Of a stretch of DNA of 64,000 nt, positions 23,641 through 33,829 are shown one piece after another. Numbering within the stretch: the first letter of the stretch is position 1; each line of letters begins with the position of its first letter. Made by a program: the position numbers and the translations under genes. The DNA is from Prosapia bicincta (taxonomy: Eukaryota; Arthropoda; Insecta; Hemiptera; Cercopidae). The DNA lies in contig JBAIZL010000425.1 in assembly GCA_036971475.1 (NCBI GenBank), positions 2,918,501 through 2,982,500 of the forward strand, in the 5' to 3' direction. Under the pieces are notes generated by a model. It was not told the origin of the DNA. It worked only from the letters and a program-made list of their open reading frames with translations, and did no database searches.

Positions 23641-24860
23641 GGATATGTGATTATTCGGTACTCCTTAATAATGTTTTGTCCATTTATTAATATTAGCATA
23701 ACATGAGTAAAAGAAATTTGATACAGTGTTTAGCATGTCCAAAATGTTGAAAGATATTTAATTTTTCACCTGCTCTCAGTCAGGAATTTTATTTTATTTG
23801 AGGGTGTATTTTGTTTTTTATAATATTGATTATAGTGTAATTATAAAGTAGTATTAGTAATAGTTTTTAAACCCCATCGATTTTTGGTGGGTTACTTAAT
23901 TATAAAACATTTGTTCTCATATAAATTATTATTTATATTTCATAAAGACTTACCATGTAAGTTGCTTGTGTAAGCAGTTCTATCTCATGATTTGACTCAA
24001 CATGTCTAGGTGTTTGTTCAAATTGTACTTGAATAAATATAGGTTACATTAATGTTATCATTTTGAATTTTTTAAAAAAGATTTAGTTTAAAAACTAAAT
24101 GATTACAATTTAAAGCAATTCTTAAATAATTATTCAATTACACTTTTGGTATTAACTTGGCGAAAAAAACACTACTTACTAATATTTTCAGCAGACGTGT
24201 TTCACACTAGGTCAGCGCATTATTCAATGCTGTGAGTCACAGACTAGATTGTTGCTCAGGTGTGTTGTGTTGGTGTGAGTCTGTGGTGTATTGGTGTCCT
24301 GTGATGTGTTATTGTTCATAGAATAGTTGTAAATTATGTGTTCAAATATAGCATTTGATTGTGAGTGTGTTTTATCATTTAGAATCTGTTGTGGATAGAT
24401 GGTGTTTGTATATCTCTTAGTTTTCTTTTGTGTTAAGTTTGTTGCCTTTTTTTTATGTAGAGTAAGATTTTTAGATTGGTGTCTATGTTAGTCTCTGAGT
24501 GTAGTGTGTTTTGTATGTGTAAGGTTAAATTTGATTTAGGTTGTGTCTTTGTTTATGTCTTATATGTGTTCGTTGTATCTTGTGGTAAATGTTCTCCGTT
24601 TGTCCTATGTAAAAGCTGGGGCAGTTGTTGCATGTAATTTTGTATACACCTACCTTGTCATGTTTACCCTGGTGTGTTTTTGAACTGTGTAGGTGTTTCT
24701 TAATTGTGTTGATTGTTGTGAATGCTACTTTGTATTTAAGTTTGCGGAATGACAGAGCTATATTTTGTGATGTGTTGTTGTGATATGTAAGTGTTATGTA
24801 TTTTTTTTGTATGTGTATTGTTTTTTTTTGTATTATGTGTGTGTTATTTTTTGTACATTA

Positions 24861-25480
24861 TGTTGTCTATCAAGATGTGTTTGTATCCCTTTAATGGGCT
24901 ATGTGTTTTATTGTGTTTAGTTCGTTTATTTTGTCTTCATGTGTCTTTCTGTGTATGTTGATTAGTCTATGTATGCAGGATGTTTGTGTTGTGTGGAGTG
25001 ATTGGAAGTGTTGTATATAACTCTGTCAGTGGTGGTGGATTTCCAGTATATTTTGAATGTGTGTTTGTTGGTTTGTTTTCTTATCGTAAGATCTAAAAAG
25101 TTGATTTTGTTTTGTTGTGAAGTTTATGTTATTGTGTAATTTGTTTATGTAATTGTGGAAGGAGTTTATATGTTGTCTATCAAGATGTGTTTGTATCCCT
25201 TTAATGGGCTATGTGTTTTATTGTGTTTAGTTCGTTTATTTTGTCTTCATGTGTCTTTCTGTGTATGTTGATTAGTCTATGTATGCAGGATGTTTGTGTT
25301 GTGTGGAGTGATTGGAAGTGTTGTATATAACTCTGTCAGTGGTGGTGGATTTCCAGTATATTTTGAATGTGTGTTTGTTGGTTTGTTTTCTTATCGTAAG
25401 ATCTAAAAAGTTGATTTTGTTCTGTTGTGAAGTTTATGTTATTGTGTAATTTGTTTATGTAATTGTGGAAGGGGTTTATC
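24861..25480. repeat. 310-bp tandem duplication inside PLE copy B
   Basis: 24861-25170 is repeated at 25171-25480. Both units start TGTTGTCTATCAAGATGTGT. I see only a few differences (for example TTTGTTTTGT against TTTGTTCTGT, and GGAG against GGGG near the end), so the duplication is young compared with the divergence between the two PLE arms. The + arm has no such duplication. Confidence 0.93.
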
Positions 25481-25550
25481 TGTGTTATGTGTGTTTTTAA
25501 CTTTTTGTGAAAGATGTAGATTGTTTTTTAAGCTGGTGTGGTTATGAAAT

Positions 25551-26296
25551 GTGATTTTTTTCCTTAACCAAACCAGCCTAAAAAATAATATAGATCTTAC
25601 ACAAAAAATAAAAAAGACACACATACTACATAACTCTACACTAGCATCATTCAATATCACCAACCTATACACAAACAATCAAAGAAACAATTATCATACT
25701 CAAATGTTAATAGAAAACAACACAACCAAAGAAATAAAACAGAAACAATCACTTTTCAGAATTACTTCACATGCAACAACAAATACTACACACAACACAA
25801 AGGTCTACCCATGGGAACTCCCATATGAAGCATATTATCAGAAATATTCATACACAATCTAGAACAAAAATATATATCATAAAAAACAACAAAGAAACCC
25901 ACAAAATAATATATTGGTACAGAAAAGTAGATGCCATCCTAATCCTATACAACAGCAACATAAAACAGATAAACACCTTCCACAATTACATAAACAAATT
26001 ATACAATAACATAAACTTCACAACAGAACAAAATCAATTTCTTAGATCTAATGATAACAAAACAAAACAAAAAAACATTCAAAATATACAGGAAACCAAC
26101 GACCACTGACAGAGTTATACACAGCACATCCAATCACCCCACACAACACAAACATGCTGACTTTCACTCTATGACACACAGACTAATCTACATACCCATG
26201 AACAATGAAGAAAAAATAAATGAACTAAACACAATAAAACACATGGCCCATAAAAACAGATACAAGCACACCTTGATAGCAACATATAATGTGTAA
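25551..26296 (+). pseudogene. PLE reverse transcriptase remnant (copy B, + arm)
   Basis: Overlapping frames hold the palm of a Penelope-type reverse transcriptase: SLKNNIDLTQKIKKTH, then STLASFNITNLYTN (catalytic motif A, with the first Asp changed to Asn), a GLPMG-like segment in a degenerate state (KVYPWELP), IIYWYRKVDAIL (motif C, YxDD lost), and FRSNDNKT to the thumb. Then comes a region with HSTSNHPTQHKHADFHSMTHR typical of the PLE linker before the GIY-YIG domain. Several frameshifts. Not functional. Confidence 0.8.
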
Positions 26297-26434
26297 AAAA
26301 CAACACACTTATAACATACCAAAAAACAACAATACACAAACACAAAAATACATATCACTACAACACATGACAAAAAATAGTTTCCTAGTTCCGTAAACTT
26401 AAATAAAAAGTAGCATTCACAACAACCAAAACAA

Positions 26435-27676
26435 TTAACCCTTGGCTAGGTGCGCGGGCTACAGGTGTAGCCCACAGTTTGTGTTTCCGCTGTAACGCAG
26501 CTTTTTGTAATTGTTTACGACTAAAGTTGTTTGGGCTACGCCTGTAGCCCCTAAATGGCCTTTTGTGTTATGAGTGAATCAAAGCGTAACTGGTTATCAT
26601 GCAATATTTTGCATGATTGCTTGGCAGATGCAGAGAAAATCCTCGTACTGCACGAAACCTAAGAAGTCAGTATTACTTCTGTACACGACGCATGAAGACC
26701 ACAAGATTGACGAAGATTCAGGGGGCTTACAGAAACCTGAAATAATTACTTTTTATAACAAGACAAAAATTGGAGTTGACATATTAGACCAAATGTGTGG
26801 CAAATACGATGGGGCAAGAAATACGAGACGATGGCCTATGGTTCTATTTTTTTATTTTCTAAATGTAGCACCCATCAATGCGTCCAGAATTTATATTGCT
26901 AACCCTGGAGGGTCACCATTGTCAAGAAGCTAGCTTATTACAAACATTGCTTGGGATCTAATTGTTTCTAAAGTAAGAGAAAGGTTTAATTATACTATGC
27001 TACCTGTAGAACTAAAGAGGCGAGCAAGAAACCTTCTTGGAATTGATGAACCCCGACCTGAACCTCAACCTATAGACAACAAGGTTGGACGCTGCTACAG
27101 GTATGGTAGAGGGAGGGATAGATCAACCTGGATGTCCTACAACCAATGTGGAGATATGTCCTACTCAACTTTGCTAGTATGTAACAATCCTATGGAAGCT
27201 ACACACCAATAAAACATTGGAAAAACAATACTAACATATTTGTTTGTAAGTGCATAGCCCTACCCATTTATCATAAAATGTATATATTTGGTAAAAAACA
27301 CTTTTTTACACATAACAATGTATTTTTAATGTTTTTAAACTTGTATACTATTTCTGATGCATTATATTTGAAAATAAATGAGTTTTGTAGTATCATTATC
27401 CTAATTTTTTTTTATTTCTATGCACCCAAAGTTGGGAGTAATTTGTGGCGTAAAATTAATATAATCAGATTATATTGTTTTTAAACAATTTAAAATTAAA
27501 ATCTTACAATTATTTTTTTATGAATATTTTAATAAAAATAATACGAAATAGTTATGAGAGTAACAAATCAAAAAAATATTTTTTAGTAATACATTTTTAA
27601 TAAAAAGGGAGTGGGCTACAGGGACTTAATGCACCTTAATGTGTTACTTTTAACCATGCGTCTACGGAAGGGTTAA
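26435..27676 (+). mobile_element. piggyBac element nested in PLE copy B
   Basis: TTAA at 26435-26438 and 27673-27676. Terminal repeats TTAACCCTTGGCTAGG (left) and TTAACCCTTCCGTAGACGC (right, reverse complement). Subterminal GGGCTAC-type repeats occur at both ends (GGGCTACAGGTGTAGCCC at 26456; GTGGGCTACAGGGAC near 27611). The interior carries only the C-terminal part of a transposase (separate entry). The matching position in the other PLE arm (about 24700) is uninterrupted and has TTAA, which proves the insertion and its target. Confidence 0.93.
26574..27212 (+). pseudogene. piggyBac transposase C-terminal fragment
   Basis: 26574-26933 encodes the end of the DDE domain: HEDHKIDEDSGGLQKPEIIT, then FYNKTKIGVDILDQMCGKYD with the last catalytic Asp (GVD-LDQ), then TRRWPMVLFFYFLNVAPINA. 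After a break, 26997-27212 gives LPVELKRRARNLLGIDEPRP and the Cys-rich tail (CYRYGRGRDRSTWMSYNQCG), in which two of the usual Cys are replaced (CxxC to CYRY). The N-terminal two thirds are missing. Confidence 0.9.
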
Positions 27677-29149
27677 AAACACCTACTCAGTTCAAAAACA
27701 CACCAGGATAAACATGATGGTGCAGGTGTATACAAGATTATTTGAAATGACTGCCCCAGATTTTACATAGGACAAACAGGTGACAAAGAGATATATACAT
27801 ACACCATCTATTCACAACACATTCTAAACGATAAATACAGTTACAATCAAATAATATATTTGAATACATAATTAACAACTATTTTATGAACCAATACACC
27901 ATAGACTCACACCAATACAACAGACCTGAGCAACAGTCTTCTCCGTGACTCACAGCATTGAATAGTGCGCTGAAATAGTGTGAAATTTGTCTGCTGGAAA
28001 TATCTGTTAGTAGTAGTTTTTTTGCCAAGTTAACACCAAAAGTGTAATTATAGAAAAACCTCAAGATGTACAACACAAAAAACTGCAAGTATTGATTCAA
28101 TTTTTAAAAACGTTTTTATCTTCTGCAATTTGTTGGAGAACGTTACATCAAGATGCATACTAGTTAATTTTGTATATTTACTGAATTGATTTTGTCAAAT
28201 TATTTTGAAAAATTAAATTTAGGACATACCTTGTCAATCCCTCAAAATTACTTGGCTTATTTACAAAATTAAAACTTTACTTGGCTTTAAATTTTTAACA
28301 TATAATTTGAAAAATATAAAACAAACAGAACTATAGCTATTTGTTACAGTTTACCAACATATTCACTTTGATATTAAATTTTGAAAAGTAGTTTATTAAA
28401 AGTTTTAATAAAGCCATTGTTGTATGAATTAAATTTAATCTATGATTTATTACTAAACACTTGTAAATATTTACGTTTCTATGATTTATATAATTTTAGT
28501 GTTTTGATAAGGACTACATAAAAAGTTATTTTCTGATATCTTTGGCAAAACATTAAACAAATTTAATTGTCTTATGCTATTTGTTAGTATTTTTACCATT
28601 ATGTGCAAAAATTAAAGTTGAGGTTTTTACTTTTTAAAATACTCTAAAATATTTTTAGTTTAACTTTTCCCAAGATTTCAATTCTAGGGATAATACAACA
28701 AATGAGACCTTTTCCCTTAGATAAGGTGAAACTGTAATTTTTAGCATTTGAACTGTCAGCGTGGTCTAATGAGTACATTAGACATACAATTTCCTTCTCT
28801 AATGTAAAACAATATATTTTATGTTAAATGTATCTCTTTTTAATATAACAATAAAACTGAATTTTACATATGTTGGGAGCATAGTTTAAAAATATTTTAA
28901 AGTTGGTAAAAATAAATAAGAATATTTTTTTGGATTGTTGATATACTGAAATTAACTTAATTCGTAAACATATTTGTTTACTTCATGGATGAAAATATCT
29001 TTCACTAATTGTTTCAAACATCTAAATTTGTAATTAATAACTTATAAAAATAAATATTCGCTTTTAAAGTTATTTTATTAAGGCCCTTTTCAAAAGTTGG
29101 TTAATAAAGTTTAAAATTTAAAATTATTTTATCCTTAATAAACATTCAG

Positions 29150-29288
29150 TGCTGCTGGTGGCGAACTTCTGAACAGTTTAACTAAACAGACATTCACTAC
29201 CGAGTCAGAGCTTGCAAAATACATTCGCCAATTACTTCAAGGTCTAGAGTACATGCATGACCACAACATAGCTCATCTTGGACTAACG
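29150..29288 (+). CDS. Unc-89: Unc-89 exon: PK1 hinge to catalytic loop
   Basis: Acceptor AG at 29148-29149, donor GTATGA from 29289, phase 0 at the end. Completes Leu453 and encodes residues 454-499: AAGGELLNSL (hinge and helix D), ELAKYIRQLLQGLEYMHDHN (helix E), then IAHLGLT, the first half of the catalytic loop. Where active kinases have HRDLK, this has H495-L-G-L-T499: the catalytic Asp is Gly and the Lys is Thr. Intron 8 cuts the loop exactly after this. Confidence 0.95.
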
Positions 29289-29695
29289 GTATGAAAAAAG
29301 TTACGAATTTATTCATGTTTACTTCTTATAATTTTTAAATTTTAGTTTAACCTAGCCTAATGGGGTCAAAAACATTATGTCTCAGTAAGTTTTAGAAAAA
29401 TCTGCTTAAATTACAAATTCATTCAAATCACTAGTTGCAAAATTTCATTTTAATAGATTCATGAAGAAAAAAAATTGACTGAACTAATAAATAACATTTT
29501 ACAATTTATTTACTGTAATGCAAAATAAAAAACAATGTATGACTGATTCCTGACAAAACTTTCAGATATTTAATTCTGGTTAGTGTTGAGTTGTGTGGTA
29601 TGTTTATGTCTTTTATTTTATTTATGAGATTTGTTCTGTCTCTTATGTGTGTTTCTGTGCTTAAGTTTATGGATTGTCTGATTATTTTGTCATCA

Positions 29696-30960
29696 CTACT
29701 GTCACTCGACATAACAAATATGTACACCAACATACCCATACCCGAAATGCTCAACTTCCTAGAAACCCAATTAATACAGAACAACATACCTAAAACCCAC
29801 GTTACCGAAATCATAAACATCCTTCAAGTCATCACCGATCAAAACTATTTCACCCACAACTCAAACTTCTATTCACAACCAGATGGCCTACCCATGGGAA
29901 GTCATATCAGTAGTGTCTTAAGCGAAATTTTTCTACAACACATAGAAAACACCAAAATACTCACAAACAATACACACGCACACAAAATTATTTACTGGCA
30001 CAGATACGTTGATGATATTATAACACTATACAGAGGCAACTCCCGTTAATGCGAACAACTCCTCACTTACACTAATAAAATACACCCAAAACTCCACTTC
30101 ACTTCAGAAATTGAAACCAACCGATCCCTAAACTTCCTCGACCTAACCATAACAAAGAGCCACACACAAAAACACAGCTTCAACATTTACAGGAAACCCA
30201 TAACGACAGACACACTTATCCACAACACCTCAAACCACCCTATCCAACACAAACACGCAGCCTTCAGATCCATGCTCCATAGACTTAAAGAAGTCCCAAA
30301 TGACCACAGAAAACATAAACAAAGAACTAGACACAATTAAATATTTAGCATACACTAATGGATACAACACCACAATAATAGACGCACTATGGTACAAAAT
30401 ACAAAAAAACACTAAAATTAACACTACAGACAGGGAAAACAAATACATCACATTACCATTCATAAACAAAACAACAAACAAAATAGCCCGCAAATTTCGA
30501 AAAACAGGATACAAAATAGGATACAAAATTGCATACAAAACTAATAAAAAGCTACAATACAAAATACATCACAACACCAACAACAAGGATAAACTACAAG
30601 CACCAGGCATATACAAACTGAATTGCGACGAATGTAACAAGTTCTACATTGGACAAACAGGTCGCAGCTTTAAACAAAGAGTTGAAGAACACAACAGAAC
30701 ACCAACTCATTTTACAACCACATACAGGGCACAAATACACAGACATTTACCAAAACCTAGAAATCCTACACATCAACAAAAAAGGACCACATCTCAACAC
30801 ACTAGAACAATATGAAATTTACAGATACACAAAAACACAAAATACAAACATATTAAACGAACAAACACAATACAAATCACACATACTCTTTGATACTATC
30901 GAAAACCTACCTTTAAAACCGTCACCGCTTGACCCAACATCTCCAAGCAGAAGACACTGA
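29696..30960 (+). pseudogene. PLE reverse transcriptase / GIY-YIG fusion, broken
   Basis: 29696-30049 reads the RT palm: LDITNMYTNIPIPEMLNFLE (motif A, catalytic Asp in LDITNMYTN), QPDGLPMGSHISSVLSEIFL (motif B), and KIIYWHRYVDDIITLYRGN (motif C, YVDD intact). A stop near 30047 ends this frame. 30050-30299 holds the thumb region in other frames, and 30300-30815 continues with the linker and the Cys-rich GIY-YIG endonuclease: APGIYKLNCDECNKFYIGQT, GRSFKQRVEEHNRTPTHF. PLEs use the RT to copy their RNA and the GIY-YIG domain to nick the target; here the N-terminal part is absent, so the copy is dead although its active-site motifs survive. Confidence 0.92.
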
Positions 30961-31000
30961 TGAAGATCGGCACATAGCGATCGAAAATGTTCTGTCTCAG
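30946..31000 (+). ncRNA. Hammerhead ribozyme (type I, PLE class), copy C
   Basis: Elements in order: stem I 5' strand AGACA (30952-30956); core CTGATGA (30957-30963); one extra A; stem II GATCG (30965-30969) pairing with CGATC (30978-30982) around an eight-base loop; core GAAA (30983-30986); a short stem III AAT|GTT (30986-30991) of the palindromic kind that works as a dimer; cleavage base C at 30992; and TGTCT (30993-30997), which pairs fully with AGACA. Established for PLEs: hammerheads lie in their terminal repeats and process tandem transcripts. The extra A after the core and a G.T pair in stem III may weaken it. Confidence 0.78.
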
Positions 31001-31198
31001 TAAGTTTTAACAGATTTACTAAATTCAAAGTTCGGATAGTCATAAACTATTCTTTAAGTGGTTAATAAGATTCAAGCGAACGTAATGGACTATAAAATTC
31101 AAGAATAAAATAATATCATGAAAGGAGCTATCTAAGCAATTAAAAATTATAGACATAGTAATGAATCAGAAAAGTTCTATGTCTACATTATTTTGGAA

Positions 31199-31510
31199 TA
31201 GTAGAACCTCAATATTTTGTTCCTCATTATTCCGGAACTCCACATAATCCGGACTGGTTTTTGTGGTATTTTTGGATTTTTAAAAAATGATTTTCGACAT
31301 TAAAATTGTAATTATTGAGAATAAAATATTAGCTCTGGACTATTTGTTTATAAGCTTTACAGTCAGATACATAGAGTAAAAGTACTTGTCTTCTTATATC
31401 ACAATCTTGGCTAGCCGCTATTCACAGCATAGTGGATAAATGCGACCGTGAAATGCAACACAGTGCAGTATTGAGATTTGAGCACGGATGGAAAAATCGC
31501 GGTTTTGAAG
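31199..31510 (+). mobile_element. Tigger-family left-end fragment
   Basis: TAGTAGAACCTCAATATTTT then ATCCGGACTGGTTTTTGTGG and a further 200 bases align, with substitutions, with the left part of the Tigger element at 44033-44848. The right part is missing; the sequence stops being alike at about 31500. Confidence 0.78.
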
Positions 31511-31573
31511 TTTCGCTAGAATCTCATTTAGCATTAATGAGGTGAACCCAACAACAGTTGAAGAGCGAGACTG

Positions 31574-31575
31574 TG

Positions 31576-31623
<48 letters not shown>
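31574..31623 (+). repeat. (TA)n microsatellite
   Basis: About 22 TA units, directly left of the dispersed repeat at 31627-31785. Confidence 0.95.
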
Positions 31624-31625
<2 letters not shown>

Positions 31626-31626
31626 T

Positions 31627-31785
31627 TTTTTGGACTAGGAGACTGACAGACTTACCTTGGTAAGAGTCCACTCTGTAGTCTTGAAATAGAAACACATAAA
31701 AGCACCTAACAATGATATATTTCAACCACACAGTGGTCTTTGTCAATCGAAGAGAAAACACAAAAAGAAATGTGAGAGAATGAAA
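31627..31785 (-). repeat. Dispersed repeat flanked by microsatellites, copy 1
   Basis: About 160 bp, the reverse complement of 57076-57236 with few differences. In the minus-strand sense it contains TTGACAA, the stem GACCAC-TGT-GTGGTT and GAAAT, a hammerhead-like arrangement. It is bordered by (TA)n on the left, and a second (TA)n starts about 70 bases to the right. Confidence 0.88.
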
Positions 31786-31848
31786 TAAAATAATTGTAAT
31801 CACAGATTGTGTAGAGTAGAAATCAGATGTCACAGATGCACAGATTAA

Positions 31849-31851
<3 letters not shown>

Positions 31852-31924
<73 letters not shown>

Positions 31925-32006
31925 TCCATGAGCATATGAGTGATTATAGTTTATATAAGCTTATAAGTTTAGGTTATATATATAAAAAAAAATAAAATAA
32001 AATAAA

Positions 32007-32065
<59 letters not shown>
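31852..32065 (+). repeat. (TA)n microsatellites
   Basis: Two long TA runs, 31852-31920 and about 32011-32066, with an A-rich spacer. A long minus-strand ORF over this area is an artefact of TA repetition (YIYIYI). Confidence 0.93.
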
Positions 32066-32067
<2 letters not shown>

Positions 32068-32232
32068 CCTACTCATGTATTAGTGAGATCCTATTGACAT
32101 ATAAAATATACATAGATATTTTGGTATAAGATATTACTGCTTAGATATTTATTTCTTACTAAAAACTACCTTAATTTTAAAATATCTGATAAATTTTATT
32201 CATGCATTTCATATTTTACACTCTTTTTACAG

Positions 32233-32338
32233 CCTGGAGACTTATTAATTTCTCATGCTGGAGGTAATGATCTTAAGATTGGAGATTTTGGTCTGTCAAG
32301 ACATATCTTGTATAACAACCGTGCTCCTCTTGATTATG
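32233..32338 (+). CDS. Unc-89: Unc-89 exon: PK1 catalytic loop end and DFG
   Basis: Acceptor AG at 32231-32232, donor GTAAGC from 32339, phase 1 at the end. Encodes residues 500-534. It opens with PGDLLISHAGG, where the metal-binding Asn of active kinases (KPENLL) is Asp502, then GNDLKIGDFGLSRHI with an intact DFG (D517-G519) and the start of the activation segment. Confidence 0.95.
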
Positions 32339-33619
32339 GTAAGCATTTAATCATTTACTTAACTTGTTTGCTTTTATTTTATTGAAAAAATAACTGTTCT
32401 TCTTATGAAAAGCAATATATTTGGAAAAAAAATAATGTTACTACCCTCTGGTTCTCAATTGCAAGTTGTTTTTATAATTCATTTATGAGAATAAATTATT
32501 CATTATGAGTTGGTGTTCATTATTATTCAATTACTTGTTTATATTATTCAATCTTCTTATGTGAAGTTTTTTTTTTGAGGACCAGCTTTGGGATCCTTTC
32601 ATTACTCTTAAAACATGTCCTGTTTAATGTTTTTGTTGTATTATTTTTTGTTATATAATTTCTAATTATATCAAGACACTATACCACTGTGTTTCTCAAA
32701 CTGTAATATATGTATTCCAGGGGGCATATAAAAATATGTAGATGGTTCATGTAATCTTATCAAAACATTGTAAAAATATTACAAAATAACCTGTAAAAGT
32801 CACAGCTTCCTTTTCCTGTATACTAAATTTAAAACGTAATAGAATATCAAAGTAAATATTTGATATGTTCTCTCTCCTAGTTCATTGTTCTAACTCAACA
32901 TCTTTTCCTATTATAACTGCAAAAAAGCTTGATAACTGAAACTCAAAAATAGATATCTTGTTTGATAAAAATAAGAAAACTTGGTATAGATAATGTAAAG
33001 ACAATGTTTATACTTAAGGTTATTCTGTTATAATAGTCATGTTAATTGAAGTATTTTTTAAAATTTCCCATAGCTTTTTAAACTACGATTTTGTCATACA
33101 CTTTAGTCCAATTTAAAAATAAGAAATTATTTTAGAGAAGTTATTTATTAATTTTCTAATTACCTGTGTAGTCAAGAAGCAATCTGCTTGAAAACCATCT
33201 TTCTGTTCTATTCTTTATGATCAAATATTTTGTTTATTATATTTTTAATATATTGTTATAAATTTTGCCTATTAAACTTATAGCTAATATACATCATTAG
33301 TTTTAACTTTTATTTTTTCTTCTCTTTTTATATTTTGGCATGAACTTGTCATTTTCTAATTTAGTTTTACTTGCCTGTTTTTTTACGCACTTTTTATTAC
33401 ATTATATATATTTTTTGTAAGTAATTGTGCTAATATTTCCTTCAAATTCTCGGTTTTATTTTTTTCAAAATTGTACTCAAATTCCTTTCAGTCAATATAC
33501 TAGATTCTTTTTGTTATTTTAAGAACTTTTTCTAGATCTTATAAAGTAATTAGAAATCTTGAGTGCTGCACTTTAGTATTTTTACAGATTTAGGTGATAT
33601 TAAAATTTTAAAAAAATTA

Positions 33620-33800
33620 CAAACACTCATAAATTAATCATTTATTAACTCATACGTGTTTCAATGACAAAGTCATCATCATCATCAGTGAGCGTTACTA
33701 CTACAAACTCTAGTCTGTAGTAGTAACTCTCACTGATGATGATGATGACTTGGTCATTGAAACACTTATGAGTTATTAAATGATTAATTTGTGAGTTTTG
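33620..33800. repeat. Foldback repeat carrying two hammerhead-like motifs
   Basis: Near-perfect palindrome. In each arm, read outward, there is CACTGATGATGATGATGAC, then a short loop, GTCATTGAAACAC: a CTGATGA core-like start, the stem ATGAC-TTG-GTCAT and GAAAC. The arms differ at only a handful of positions. Confidence 0.85.
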
Positions 33801-33829
33801 TGTATGTTTTTATTTGTTTTAACATAACC

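Larger units (their letters stand above)
24136..28050. mobile_element. Penelope-like element copy B: head-to-head inverted pair
   Basis: Two 5'-truncated copies of one PLE point away from a centre at about 25545-25552. The left copy is on the minus strand (25550 down to 24136), the right on the + strand (25551 to 28050). Their outer ends match in inverted orientation (left AATTACACTTTTGGTATTAA; right TTAACACCAAAAGTGTAATT), and both begin at nearly the same codon, with related TSLKNN-L-Q-- segments reading outward. The + arm keeps reverse transcriptase palm fragments (STLASFNITNLYTN; KIIYWYRKVDA at the YxDD position, decayed). Both arms carry GIY-YIG pieces near their outer ends (24600-24670, 27710-27790). 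The + arm is split by a piggyBac element at 26435-27676; the minus arm contains a 310-bp tandem duplication. Confidence 0.88.
22015..29149. other. Intron 7, largest in the window
   Basis: 7.1 kb splitting the hinge codon of PK1. Contains a short piggyBac-like element (22450-23535), a stray end of the same family (about 23590), the head-to-head PLE pair with its nested piggyBac (24136-28050) and unassigned AT-rich DNA at 22015-22449, 23640-24135 and 28051-29149. Confidence 0.65.
29364..31105 (+). mobile_element. Penelope-like element copy C, best preserved
   Basis: Begins with a partial terminal repeat (ATTATGTCTCAGTAAGTTTT near 29373), then a segment in inverted orientation (29510-29695, a PLE 5' coding part read on the minus strand), then RT and GIY-YIG coding sequence on the + strand (29696-30960). 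It ends with the hammerhead core and the family tail GGATAGTCATAAACTA. It is the only copy in the window with long open stretches of RT palm and endonuclease, but it lacks the N-terminal half and has internal stops and frameshifts. Confidence 0.9.
29289..32232. other. Intron 8
   Basis: 2.9 kb inserted in the middle of the PK1 catalytic loop. Holds PLE copy C (29364-31105), the left end of a Tigger element (31199-31510), a dispersed repeat (31627-31785) and three TA microsatellites. Little else. Acceptor AG at 32231-32232. Confidence 0.7.

Noticed and set aside
24136..28050. Explaining the inverted pair as two independent PLE insertions
   Set aside because: The two arms begin at nearly the same codon with no sequence between them and no target duplication visible at the centre. 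A single event with inversion is simpler.
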